Of a stretch of 64,000 nt of DNA, positions 23,806-31,697 are shown in pieces. Each line of letters opens with the position of its first letter. Positions within the stretch are counted from its first letter, which is position 1. This DNA is from JAJDXW01 sp965223775 (GTDB taxonomy: Bacteria; Pseudomonadota; Gammaproteobacteria; HK1): the NCBI GenBank assembly GCA_965223775.1, contig OZ245021.1, forward strand, positions 5,084,001-5,148,000, given 5' to 3'. The position numbers and the translations under genes are program-made. Under the pieces are notes generated by a model. The model searched no databases, was not told where the DNA came from, and was given only the letters and a program-made list of their open reading frames with translations.

Positions 23806-24038
23806 CTAGCGCGGAAATCTCACCGACTTTCGTCGCGAGGGCGCCGAGCCGTCGCGTTGACGGGCCGCACGGACAGAAGAAACGCGAGCGCTTCTTTTCG
23901 AAAGAGCGCTTGCGCGCTGGCCGAAGTCGTGGTCGACGCCAGCGCATTCGCGCTGTCGAAGCGGCTTGCGGGAGTACGGTCCGTCAGCGCGAGTGGATCG
24001 GTGTGCGCAGCAGAAAGTTGGTGAGATTTCCACGCTAG
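23806..24038 (-). repeat. Palindromic MITE-like repeat, copy B (233 bp, inverted relative to A)
   Basis: Bounded by CTAG on both sides (23806-23809, 24035-24038) with a 25-bp terminal inverted repeat carrying two mismatches; the shared stretch is ggaaatctcacc(g/a)acttt. Read on the minus strand it aligns with copy A from end to end, including the inner ccgtactcccgcaagccgct. The right CTAG supplies the TAG stop of the four-helix membrane protein gene, and the left end lies 15 bp before the hyuA ATG. Confidence 0.85.
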
Positions 24039-24604
24039 CCCCTCACGCCGCCGCCGGCGTCCGGAGAGGGCGGGCGGGAGCGGTCGGAACCGGCCCGGGG
24101 CGGAGGACGGCGAGGTCGCCAGCCGGTGCGGAACGCCCGCACGAGGTGGTGGAGCAGGTAGAACAGGATGGCGAGGATGACCATCACCACGATGCTGACG
24201 ATCCGCGCGCCGAACCCGATGTCCGACCCCGCGCCGGCGGCGGCCGGCGCCATGAGCAGCTCGCTCAGCATCTCGATGGCCTGGATGATCGCCCCGGCGA
24301 AGAAGATGACGGCGACGAGGATCGCGATCTGGAGGGTGTCGTACACGAGCGCGGTCGCGTCGAGCTCCCCGCCGTCGCGGAATACCTGGCGGCGGAAGGA
24401 CTGCCAGTGGGCGATGGCGTAGGCGACCACCCCGACGAGCGATGCGAACCAGAACAGCACGTTGCTGAAATGGATGCCGGGAATGCGCTCCAGGAGATAG
24501 ATCTCGAAGGGCTTGTAGAAGTAGAGGAAGACGAGCGCGACGACGACCGCGACCAGCGCGATCCACGGCCGGGGACGCCGCCAGCGGGACACTTCGTCGT
24601 TCAC
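24035..24604 (-). CDS. Four-helix inner-membrane protein of unknown function
   Basis: 189 residues from GTG 24604. Four hydrophobic segments are visible near residues 13-31, 46-64, 86-106 and 130-152, and a basic, proline-rich tail (RTGWRPRRPPPRAGSD...) should be cytoplasmic. I do not recognise the family. It begins 15 bp after the stop of the CobW-type gene and is probably co-transcribed. Its stop codon is the TAG within the CTAG terminus of palindromic repeat B, so the last residues were probably altered when the repeat arrived. Confidence 0.65.
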   Translation of the reverse strand: MNDEVSRWRRPRPWIALVAVVVALVFLYFYKPFEIYLLERIPGIHFSNVLFWFASLVGVVAYAIAHWQSFRRQVFRDGGELDATALVYDTLQIAILVAVIFFAGAIIQAIEMLSELLMAPAAAGAGSDIGFGARIVSIVVMVILAILFYLLHHLVRAFRTGWRPRRPPPRAGSDRSRPPSPDAGGGVRG

Positions 24605-24619
24605 GCCGGACTCAAGCCT

Positions 24620-25888
24620 TCATGAAATCGGTCGGGGCCGCGGAGCCTTCGACTCCGCGCCGGCGCATGGTACATCAATGCGGGGGGGCGTCGTCGCCGC
24701 CCCGAGGGACTCGCGGAACGCCGCGAGCGAACGCTCGATCCGCTCCCGTTCGAGACCGCGCACGATGAACACGATGCGGGTGCCGCGCCGCGGGGCGCCG
24801 CCGTCCGCCTCCCGCTCCCAGGTGCGGGGCCACGCCGGCAGGTGAGTCGGGGGATGGACGGTGTGCTGGACCGCGTTGAGGAGGACCGGGCCGTCGAGCT
24901 CGGGCACGTCGACGATGCCCTTCACGCGCAGGATGTCCTCCCCGTGCCGGTGGAGGAGCATCCCGAGCCAGATCCCGAACACCGTCCAGTCGATGGGCTC
25001 GTCGGTCTCGATGCGGAACGAGGTGACGTCGTCGGTGTGGTCGTGTGGGGCGGGCTCCGCCGCCGCGGACGCGGCGCTCGCGTGCTCCGAACCGCCTCCC
25101 GAGGGGCGTTCGGGGCGAGCGATGCCGCCCGTCGGCGGGCTGCCTGCCGGCGGTCCGCGACCCAGCCCGAGCCAGCGCTCCGCCTCCGCCTGACGCGAGT
25201 CCGCACGGTGGCCGTCCTCCATGAGGAGGGCGACCGCATCCGAGGCGCCCTCCTCCTCCTCTCCGCCGGTCGCCCTGCCGGGCGTGGACGCGGGCACGGG
25301 CGCGGCGGCGCGCCGGATGGGAGCAGCGGGGTTCATGGCCCGGAGCCTCCCCTCGAGGGCACGGGACGCCCCGGGCTCGGCAAGGTCGGTCTTGGTCAGG
25401 ATCATCCGGTCCGCGAGGGCCGCCTGCTTCACCGACTCCGGATAGCGGTCGAGCTGCGCGGATCCGTGGAGCGCGTCCACCACCGTCACCACCGCCCCCG
25501 GCCGGTAGTGGTGACGAAGCACCGGATCGGCGGTCAGGGTATGCACGATGGGGGCCGGGTCGGCGAGCCCCGACGACTCGATGACCACCCGGTCGTAGCG
25601 CGGAACCTCGCCCCGCTCGCGCCGCCCGTGGAGCTCGAGGAGGGCGGATCGCAGGTCGTCCCGCACCGCGCAGCACACGCACCCGTTGTCGAGCAGCACC
25701 ATGCTCCCGGTCACCGGCTCGAGGAGGTGGTGGTCGAGGCCCACCTCCCCGAACTCGTTCACGAGCACCGCGCACGAGGCGAGACGCGGGGAAGCGAGGA
25801 GGCGGCGAAGGAGGGTGGTCTTCCCGCTTCCGAGGAAGCCGGTCACCACGTTGACCGGGACGAGCCGGCTCCAGTCCGCGCCGCTCAT
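24620..25888 (-). CDS. CobW/COG0523 G3E-family GTPase (metal chaperone-like)
   Basis: A 422-residue G3E GTPase. P-loop GFLGSGKTT (17-25), the metal-binding GCVCC motif (C70, C72, C73), the ESSGLADP switch and the TKTD guanine-specificity motif are present. The C-terminal CobW_C domain covers about residues 310-400. Between the halves is a long low-complexity stretch (about 235-310) rich in Gly, Glu and Ala with a short APHDHTDD. Members insert or traffic Zn, Co or Fe; the target here is unknown. ATG 25888 overlaps the upstream stop by 4 bp (ATGA) and has GGGAGAGGGAGGG directly upstream. Confidence 0.88.
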   Translation of the reverse strand: MSGADWSRLVPVNVVTGFLGSGKTTLLRRLLASPRLASCAVLVNEFGEVGLDHHLLEPVTGSMVLLDNGCVCCAVRDDLRSALLELHGRRERGEVPRYDRVVIESSGLADPAPIVHTLTADPVLRHHYRPGAVVTVVDALHGSAQLDRYPESVKQAALADRMILTKTDLAEPGASRALEGRLRAMNPAAPIRRAAAPVPASTPGRATGGEEEEGASDAVALLMEDGHRADSRQAEAERWLGLGRGPPAGSPPTGGIARPERPSGGGSEHASAASAAAEPAPHDHTDDVTSFRIETDEPIDWTVFGIWLGMLLHRHGEDILRVKGIVDVPELDGPVLLNAVQHTVHPPTHLPAWPRTWEREADGGAPRRGTRIVFIVRGLERERIERSLAAFRESLGAATTPPRIDVPCAGAESKAPRPRPIS

Positions 25889-26676
25889 CCCTCCCTCTCC
25901 CGCGCTCTCGGCCCGGACGCCTCGACGGAAGGTCCGTTCCCTTCGCAGTCGAACCCCGCTCCGCCCGCCGCCACTCCTGCCGCCTCGGCCATCGCTTGGT
26001 CCGGGGGGTGCCCCGCACGGCCCGCGAGGCAGAGCACGGCGGGGAGCATTCGCCGCGCGATCACCTCCACCCCCGCCGCGTTCGGATGGATCCCGTCCTC
26101 CTGGTTGAGCGAGGTCACGGTGGCCACCCCGTCCAGCAGGAACGGATAGAGGATCGCCCCGTGCCGGGCGGCGAGCTCCGGATAGATCGGGTCGAACCGG
26201 GCCGCGTAGTCCGGCCCGAGGTTGGGGGGAGCCACCATGCCGGCGAGGAGGACGGGGAGGCCCCGCTCGGCGAGGATGCCGAGCAGGCGGTCGAGGTTCG
26301 CCCGGGTCACCGCCGGGTCGATCGCGCGCAGCCCGTCGTTCGCCCCGAGGGCGACGACGACCGCGTGCGGGTCGTCCGCGAGGGCCCATTCGATCCGGGC
26401 GAGCCCGCCGGCCGTGGTATCGCCCGACACCCCCGCGTTGATCACCCTCGCGTCGATCCGGTGCGCGCGAAGGACGGTCTCCAGCCGGGCGGGGAGCGCG
26501 TCGCGTGACGCGAGCCCGTAGCCGGCGGTGAGGCTGTCCCCGAGCATGAGGATCCGGAGCGGGCCCTTCGCCGCGTGCACCGGGGTGGACGCGGCCGCCA
26601 TCAGCGTCGCGGCGAGGAACGCCGCCGCGACCGGTGGGTAGTGCGTCAGATAGACTCTCGAGAATTGTTCGATCAT
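25885..26676 (-). CDS. tesA: SGNH/GDSL-family arylesterase or lysophospholipase (TesA-like)
   Basis: A 263-residue periplasmic esterase. From ATG 26676 a signal peptide is evident (hydrophobic 15-34, cleavage near VHA-AKG at about residue 35), then GDSLTAGYG with nucleophile S48, GANDG as block III and DGIHPNAAG with the catalytic Asp-His. The C-terminal 45 residues (Ala/Gly-rich) extend beyond the usual TesA end. ATG 26676 overlaps the stop of the small membrane protein gene (ATGA). The divergent ybbA-ybbP pair is the classic genomic neighbour of tesA, which supports the assignment. Confidence 0.88.
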   Translation of the reverse strand: MIEQFSRVYLTHYPPVAAAFLAATLMAAASTPVHAAKGPLRILMLGDSLTAGYGLASRDALPARLETVLRAHRIDARVINAGVSGDTTAGGLARIEWALADDPHAVVVALGANDGLRAIDPAVTRANLDRLLGILAERGLPVLLAGMVAPPNLGPDYAARFDPIYPELAARHGAILYPFLLDGVATVTSLNQEDGIHPNAAGVEVIARRMLPAVLCLAGRAGHPPDQAMAEAAGVAAGGAGFDCEGNGPSVEASGPRAREREG

Positions 26677-26903
26677 TCCTCCCAGCAGCGGATGCGTACA
26701 CACTCCCTCACGAGTTCCTCGTGATCCATGCTCTCAATCCTACGCGCATCGTTCAATGCACCCTGCACAGTCGCATCTATCGTCTGGCGGCCATAACGTT
26801 CTTCGTGTACTCGTTTGGCGATTCGCCCTCTGTCCCAGCTATCGAATACAAATAGTCCAATGACTACGAGAATGCCAATGATGATTATGTGCTTCCAACT
26901 CAC
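26673..26903 (-). CDS. Small single-span membrane protein, AT-rich gene
   Basis: A 76-residue product from GTG 26903. Residues 4-20 (KHIIIIGILVVIGLFVF) form one transmembrane helix, followed by a charged soluble part (SWDRGRIAKRVHEERYG...) ending CVRIRCWEE. The gene and its upstream region (26740-26950) are much richer in A+T than the surroundings, which suggests separate origin. Its stop overlaps the TesA start codon by 4 bp, the main argument that it is translated. No family recognised. The start is uncertain because there is no strong ribosome binding site. Confidence 0.5.
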   Translation of the reverse strand: MSWKHIIIIGILVVIGLFVFDSWDRGRIAKRVHEERYGRQTIDATVQGALNDARRIESMDHEELVRECVRIRCWEE

Positions 26904-27100
26904 TTTGTTATCTTAAAGAGTTGTTGTTATTTATTTTTTGCCGTGCCAAATTTCGAACGAGGCCCCCGGCGCGGGATGTCGCGGTGGCGCCCGGCCGCCG
27001 ACCGACGGGTAAAGATGGGTAAAGAACGGCCGGTGCGCGGCAGCCTCAGCCGCCGCGATTGGTATCCTGCGCGCACTCCGCCGGTCGCCGAAGAGCCGCC

Positions 27101-27916
27101 ATGTCCACCGCCGCCCATCGTCCCATCGTATCGCTCGAGGATCTTGCCGTCACCCTGACCGGCGCGGCCGGTCCGGTGGAGGTCCTGCGCGGCATCGACC
27201 TCGACCTCGCGCCCGGGGAGACGGTGAGCGTGGTCGGTCCGTCCGGGGCCGGGAAGACCACCCTGCTCATGGTCGTCGGTGGTCTCGAGCGGCCTACGGG
27301 GGGACGAGTCGAGGTGGCGGGCGCGGATCTCGCGAGCCTCGACGAAGACGATCTCGCGCGGTTCCGGGGAGCCCACGTCGGCATCGTGTTCCAGGCGTTC
27401 CACCTCATCCCGACCATGACCGCCATCGAGAACGTGGCCGCGCCGCGCGAGCTCGCGGGCGCCCCCGACGCGTTCGACCGGGCGCGCGAGGAGCTCGCGG
27501 CGGTCGGGCTCGAGCATCGCCTGGGGCACTACCCGGGCGAGCTGTCGGGCGGCGAGCAGCAGCGGGTGGCCATCGCCCGCGCCCTCGTCAACCGCCCGGC
27601 CCTCCTCCTCGCGGACGAGCCGACCGGGAACCTCGACGCCGCAACCGGCGACCAGGTCATCGGACATCTCCTCGCCCGGAGCCGCGACCGGGGAGCCGCC
27701 GTCCTCCTCATTACCCATGAAGCACGGCTCGCGGCTCTCTGCGACCGTACGATCCGCATGGCGGACGGCCGCCTCGAAGCGGCGCCGGGGGAGACTTCGG
27801 CGGCACCGGAGAGCGGGCCGGTCCACGGCCCGGCGCGCGACCCCTCCGGCGCCTCGGACGAAGGGGGCGGCGGCCTCCGCCCCGCCGCCGTCTCGGTCAC
27901 CGCCAGCCCCCGGTAG
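27101..27916 (+). CDS. ybbA: YbbA/LolD-like ABC transporter ATP-binding protein
   Basis: A 271-residue ABC ATPase of the MacB/LolD/YbbA class. Walker A GPSGAGKTT (46-54), Q-loop VFQAFHLIPTM, signature LSGGEQQRVAIARAL and Walker B LLLADEPTGNLD are intact, and the C-terminal 45 residues are a loose Ala/Gly/Pro-rich tail. ATG 27101 is favoured over the upstream frame because the domain begins directly after it. It is followed after 5 bp by a ybbP-type permease and is divergent from tesA, as in other proteobacteria. Proposed roles for YbbAP involve envelope lipid or hydrophobic-compound handling, not proven. Confidence 0.88.
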   Translation: MSTAAHRPIVSLEDLAVTLTGAAGPVEVLRGIDLDLAPGETVSVVGPSGAGKTTLLMVVGGLERPTGGRVEVAGADLASLDEDDLARFRGAHVGIVFQAFHLIPTMTAIENVAAPRELAGAPDAFDRAREELAAVGLEHRLGHYPGELSGGEQQRVAIARALVNRPALLLADEPTGNLDAATGDQVIGHLLARSRDRGAAVLLITHEARLAALCDRTIRMADGRLEAAPGETSAAPESGPVHGPARDPSGASDEGGGGLRPAAVSVTASPR

Positions 27917-27921
27917 CCGCC

Positions 27922-30519
27922 ATGGCGCCCGTCGCCCTCCGGTTCGCGGCCCGCGAGCTTCGCCAGGGGCTCCGCGGCCTCCGCGGGTTCGGAGTCTTCC
28001 TCGGTTGCCTCGCCCTCGGGGTGGCGGCGATCGCCGGGGTGCTGTCGACCGCGACGTCGATCGTGACCGGGCTCAAGGCGGACGGGCGGGAGGTGCTCGG
28101 CGGCGACCTCGCCATTCGCGCCATCTACCGGGAGCTGACCCCCGACGCGCGGGCCGAGGTGGAGCGGGCGGCGGCGGCGATCTCCCATTTCGCGGAGATG
28201 CGCACCATGGCGCGCCGCCCGGACCGGGCAGCGCAGGCGAGCGTCCTCGTCGAGCTCAAGGCGGTGGACGGGCGCTATCCCCTCTTCGGCACGTTCGAAG
28301 CGCGGCGCGCCGACGGAAGCGCCGTCTCCCTGCCGCGGGGACTCGGCCGGGAGGGCGGCCAGTGGGGCGCGCTCGTCGAACCTTCCCTCGTCGATCGCCT
28401 CGATCTTGAGGACGGGGATCGGCTCGCGATCGGCGACATCGAGCTCGAGGTGCGGGGGACGATCGAGCGCGAGCCCGACCGGGCGGGTTCCGGAGGGCCG
28501 TTCGGCTTCTGGCCGCGCGCGCTGGTGAGCCTCGACGCGCTCGTCGAGTCGGGGCTCCTCCGCGAAGGGAGCCTCGTATACCACCAGTACGCGATACGCC
28601 TGCCCGAGGGCGCGCGGGCGGCCGCGGTGCGGGCGGACCTCGGCGAGCGTCTGCGCGCGGGCGGCTGGCAGATCCGGAGCTACGAGGACGCCGCCCCCGG
28701 CATTCAGCGGATGGTGGAGCGGCTCGGGTCCTTCTTGAGCCTCGTCGGCCTCACCGCCCTTCTCGTCGGCGGGGTCGGAGTCAGCAACGCGGTCCGGGCC
28801 TGGCTCGACGGACGGCTCGGGGTGATCGCGACCCTCAAGTGCATCGGCGCCTCCCGCCGCGTCGTGTTCTCGACCTTTCTTGCCCAGCTCACCGTGCTGG
28901 CCGGGCTCGGGGTGCTCGCCGGACTCGCCGCCGGAGCGCTCGCCCCGGTCGCGGTCGGCGAGCTGCTCGAGAAGCTGCTCCCGACCCCCATCGCCCTCGG
29001 CGTCTATCCGGGCGTCCTCGCGCTCGCCGCGCTGTTCGGGCTGCTCACCGCGCTCACCTTCACGGTGTGGCCCCTGTCGCGGGCGCAGGAGACGCCCGCC
29101 GTCGCCCTCTTTCGGGGGGTCGGGCTCGGCGTGCGCCCCGGGCGCGCGGGCCATCTCGCCGTGGCCCTCGCGGGCGGCGCCCTCCTCGCCGCGCTGGCCA
29201 TCGCGAGCGCCCCGGATCGCGTCTTCGCCGCGTGGTTCGCGGGCGGCGCGGCGCTCACCCTCCTCGCCTTCCGGGGCGCCGGATGGGGGGTGGTGCGGGC
29301 CGCCCGCGCCCTTCACCGGCCCGCCCGCTCCGGCCCCGGTTCCGGCCCCGGCCGAGACCCGCATCGCTCACGGCTCGGCCCCCGGATGCGGATGGCGGTC
29401 TCGAACCTCTACCGGCCAGGCAACGCCACGGGCGACATCGTGCTCTCGCTCGGCCTCGGCCTCACCGTGCTCGTCACCGTCGCCCTCGTCGAAGGGAACC
29501 TGCGGCGCGGCATCGCGGAATCGCTCCCCGAGGACGCCCCCGCGTTCTTCTTCATCGGCGTCGAAGCGGACCGGCTCGAGCGGTTCCGCGAGACGGTGGC
29601 GGGAGTCGACGGCACCAGCCGGTTCCGGTCCGTGCCCTTCCTCCGCGGGCGCATCGTCCGGGTGAACGGCCTCGATCCGGAGGAAGCGCTGGTCAACGAC
29701 GAGCACGCGTGGGTCATCCAGGGCGACCGCGGGCTCAGCTACGCGACGACCGCCCCCGACAGCCCGGTCGTCGCCGGCCAGTGGTGGCCGGAAGACTACG
29801 CGGGGCCGCCGCTCCTCTCGGTCGACGTCGACGTCATCGACGCGTTCGAGCTTGAGCTCGGGGACACCATCACCCTCAACGTCCTCGGCCGGGAGATCAC
29901 CGCGGAGGTCCGCCACGTCCGCCGGGTGGAATGGCAGGGCATGCAGCTCAACTTCGCCCTCCTTCTGTCGCCCGAGCCGATGCGCCGCGCCCCACACGGC
30001 CACGTCGCGACGGTGCGCGCGGAGCCGGACGCGGAGGCCCGGGTGGAGCGGACCCTCGCCCGGGAGTACCCGGAGATCACCGTCATCCGGGTGCGCGAGG
30101 CGCTCGGGCGGGTCGCGGAGGTGATGGGCAACATCGCGGGGGCGGCGCGGGCGGTGGGCGGAATCACGCTCCTCGCGGGGGCGCTCGTGCTCGCGGGGGC
30201 GGTCGCGGCCGGCCACCGCCGGCGCACCTACGAGAGCGTGGTGCTCAAGGTCCTCGGGGTGCGGCGGCGCGACGTCGCCCTCATCCACGCGGCGGAGTTC
30301 GGGCTCCTCGGGCTCCTCGCGGGAGCGGTCGCGGCGGCCGCCGGCACGGTGACCGCGTGGGCGGTGGTCACCCAGGTGCTCGAGCAGGAGTGGACGTTCC
30401 TGCCGGGAACCGTCGCGGCCACCGTCGCATCCTGCGTGGCCCTCACCCTCGCCCTCGGGCTTCTCGGGACCTGGCGCGCCCTCGGCGAGCCCGCCGCACC
30501 CTTCCTCCGCAACGAGTGA
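27922..30519 (+). CDS. ybbP: YbbP-like FtsX-domain ABC permease
   Basis: An 865-residue permease: an N-terminal helix (about 10-35), a large periplasmic domain, a first FtsX block of three helices (about 265-390), further helices near 410-450, a second periplasmic domain and a second FtsX block (about 740-855). The size and two-FtsX layout match YbbP. GVGVSNAVRAWLDGRLGVIATLK and its second counterpart RTYESVVLKVLGVRR are the conserved loops after the first helix of each block. ATG 27922 lies 5 bp after the ybbA stop. The gene ends 21 bp before the convergent third Uma2 gene. Confidence 0.85.
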   Translation: MAPVALRFAARELRQGLRGLRGFGVFLGCLALGVAAIAGVLSTATSIVTGLKADGREVLGGDLAIRAIYRELTPDARAEVERAAAAISHFAEMRTMARRPDRAAQASVLVELKAVDGRYPLFGTFEARRADGSAVSLPRGLGREGGQWGALVEPSLVDRLDLEDGDRLAIGDIELEVRGTIEREPDRAGSGGPFGFWPRALVSLDALVESGLLREGSLVYHQYAIRLPEGARAAAVRADLGERLRAGGWQIRSYEDAAPGIQRMVERLGSFLSLVGLTALLVGGVGVSNAVRAWLDGRLGVIATLKCIGASRRVVFSTFLAQLTVLAGLGVLAGLAAGALAPVAVGELLEKLLPTPIALGVYPGVLALAALFGLLTALTFTVWPLSRAQETPAVALFRGVGLGVRPGRAGHLAVALAGGALLAALAIASAPDRVFAAWFAGGAALTLLAFRGAGWGVVRAARALHRPARSGPGSGPGRDPHRSRLGPRMRMAVSNLYRPGNATGDIVLSLGLGLTVLVTVALVEGNLRRGIAESLPEDAPAFFFIGVEADRLERFRETVAGVDGTSRFRSVPFLRGRIVRVNGLDPEEALVNDEHAWVIQGDRGLSYATTAPDSPVVAGQWWPEDYAGPPLLSVDVDVIDAFELELGDTITLNVLGREITAEVRHVRRVEWQGMQLNFALLLSPEPMRRAPHGHVATVRAEPDAEARVERTLAREYPEITVIRVREALGRVAEVMGNIAGAARAVGGITLLAGALVLAGAVAAGHRRRTYESVVLKVLGVRRRDVALIHAAEFGLLGLLAGAVAAAAGTVTAWAVVTQVLEQEWTFLPGTVAATVASCVALTLALGLLGTWRALGEPAAPFLRNE

Positions 30520-30540
30520 CCGCCGCGGTGCGGGCGCCGG

Positions 30541-31371
30541 TCACCGGCGCCTTTCGTCGAGCCGCGCTCTGAGCGCCGCGAGCTCGACCTCGGCGGCCTC
30601 GGCCCGCGACTCCGCAGCGTCGGCCCGTGACTTCGCAGCACCGGCCCTCGACTCCGCGGCTCCGGCCCTCGACTGCGCAGCGTCAGCCTTCCTCTGCGCA
30701 GCGTCGGCCTTCGACTCCGCAGCGTCGGCTCGTGACTCGGCGGCTTCAGCCCGCGACTCGGCGGCCTCGCGCGCGGCGAGTTGGTCGATACGGCTGAGAA
30801 GGCGCTCTCCCGTCGCCGGGTCGAAGAAGTGCATCTCCTCACCCTTCACCCGGAAGTCGAGATCGAGCGTCTTGCTGCGAAGGAGCAGCATCCCGTCGAG
30901 AGACTCCACCACCGGCTGCGGCACGTACGCGCCCTCCACCAGGCGACGGCCCTTGAGACGCAGCCCGAGGTATTCCCCCGTCGGGTCGTACTGCCAGTAC
31001 TCCTGCACCCCGAGCCGCTCGTAGAGCTTCGCCTTCCGCCCGTCGTCCTCGCGCCACGTGCTGACCGACGCGACTTCCATCACGAAGGCGGGCACCACGC
31101 CCTCCTCCCACACCTTGTAGCTCGGGCGTTTGTGGCTGGGAACGCCGAACGCGACGAACACGTCCGGCGCCACCCGGGCGCGTGGATTGCCCTCCTCGTA
31201 GTAGATGAAGAGATCCCCGGACACGTAGACGTCCGGGCGGTCCCGGTAGTGGTGCTGGAGCGCGCTGACCGAATTGATGATCGCGAGGAGCTGCCAGTCA
31301 TTCTCCGCCATCGGCTGGCCGTCCCCGCTCGGATACTCAACCGTGGCGGCAGGTCGAACGATTCGACTCAT
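30541..31371 (-). CDS. Uma2-family protein with heptad-repeat C-terminal tail, copy 3
   Basis: 276 residues; ATG 31371 has GGAGGG 8 bp upstream. The Uma2 nuclease-fold core is intact: RVAPDVFVAFGV (D70), VPAFVMEVASVST (E99), K113 and LYERLGVQEYWQYDP. After about residue 200 comes a tail of nine seven-residue units (204-266) of the form AESRADA, predicted to form a long Ala-core coiled coil, ending in LAALRARLDERRR. It is only distantly related to copies 1 and 2 and is not part of that duplication. Many Uma2 proteins carry such coiled coils, which may mediate oligomerisation. Confidence 0.85.
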   Translation of the reverse strand: MSRIVRPAATVEYPSGDGQPMAENDWQLLAIINSVSALQHHYRDRPDVYVSGDLFIYYEEGNPRARVAPDVFVAFGVPSHKRPSYKVWEEGVVPAFVMEVASVSTWREDDGRKAKLYERLGVQEYWQYDPTGEYLGLRLKGRRLVEGAYVPQPVVESLDGMLLLRSKTLDLDFRVKGEEMHFFDPATGERLLSRIDQLAAREAAESRAEAAESRADAAESKADAAQRKADAAQSRAGAAESRAGAAKSRADAAESRAEAAEVELAALRARLDERRR

Positions 31372-31697
31372 CGGAAGGTCCCTCCATGCGGCGCGACCGG
31401 GACGGGCCGCGCCGGCTCGTGCGCGTCCCGGGCTCCGGCGACGATAGCACGCTCATGTCCGCTCCCCAAGCGACGATCCGGGGTCCGATGATGAAGCGGG
31501 AACGGGGTCCGAGTCGTCAGCAGATCTCCTCGACATTCGCAGGAATTCGCCCCGGCGTGACCACGCGCCGGACACTGTGGGAGCCATATCCGCACCGAGA
31601 CCAATCGGCGAACGTCACGACGTTTCGCGTTTCTACTCTGGCGTTCCCGGCCTCGCCATAGCTAACCGACACTTCCGGTGTTCCGGCTCGATTCGGG
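31372..31697. other. Intergenic region, no gene recognised
   Basis: About 325 bp upstream of the third Uma2 gene and downstream of the HATPase-DUF3883 gene. It must contain the Uma2 promoter. Base composition falls toward the HATPase gene (31600-31700 is near 50-55% GC). No terminator hairpin or gene was seen. Confidence 0.45.
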
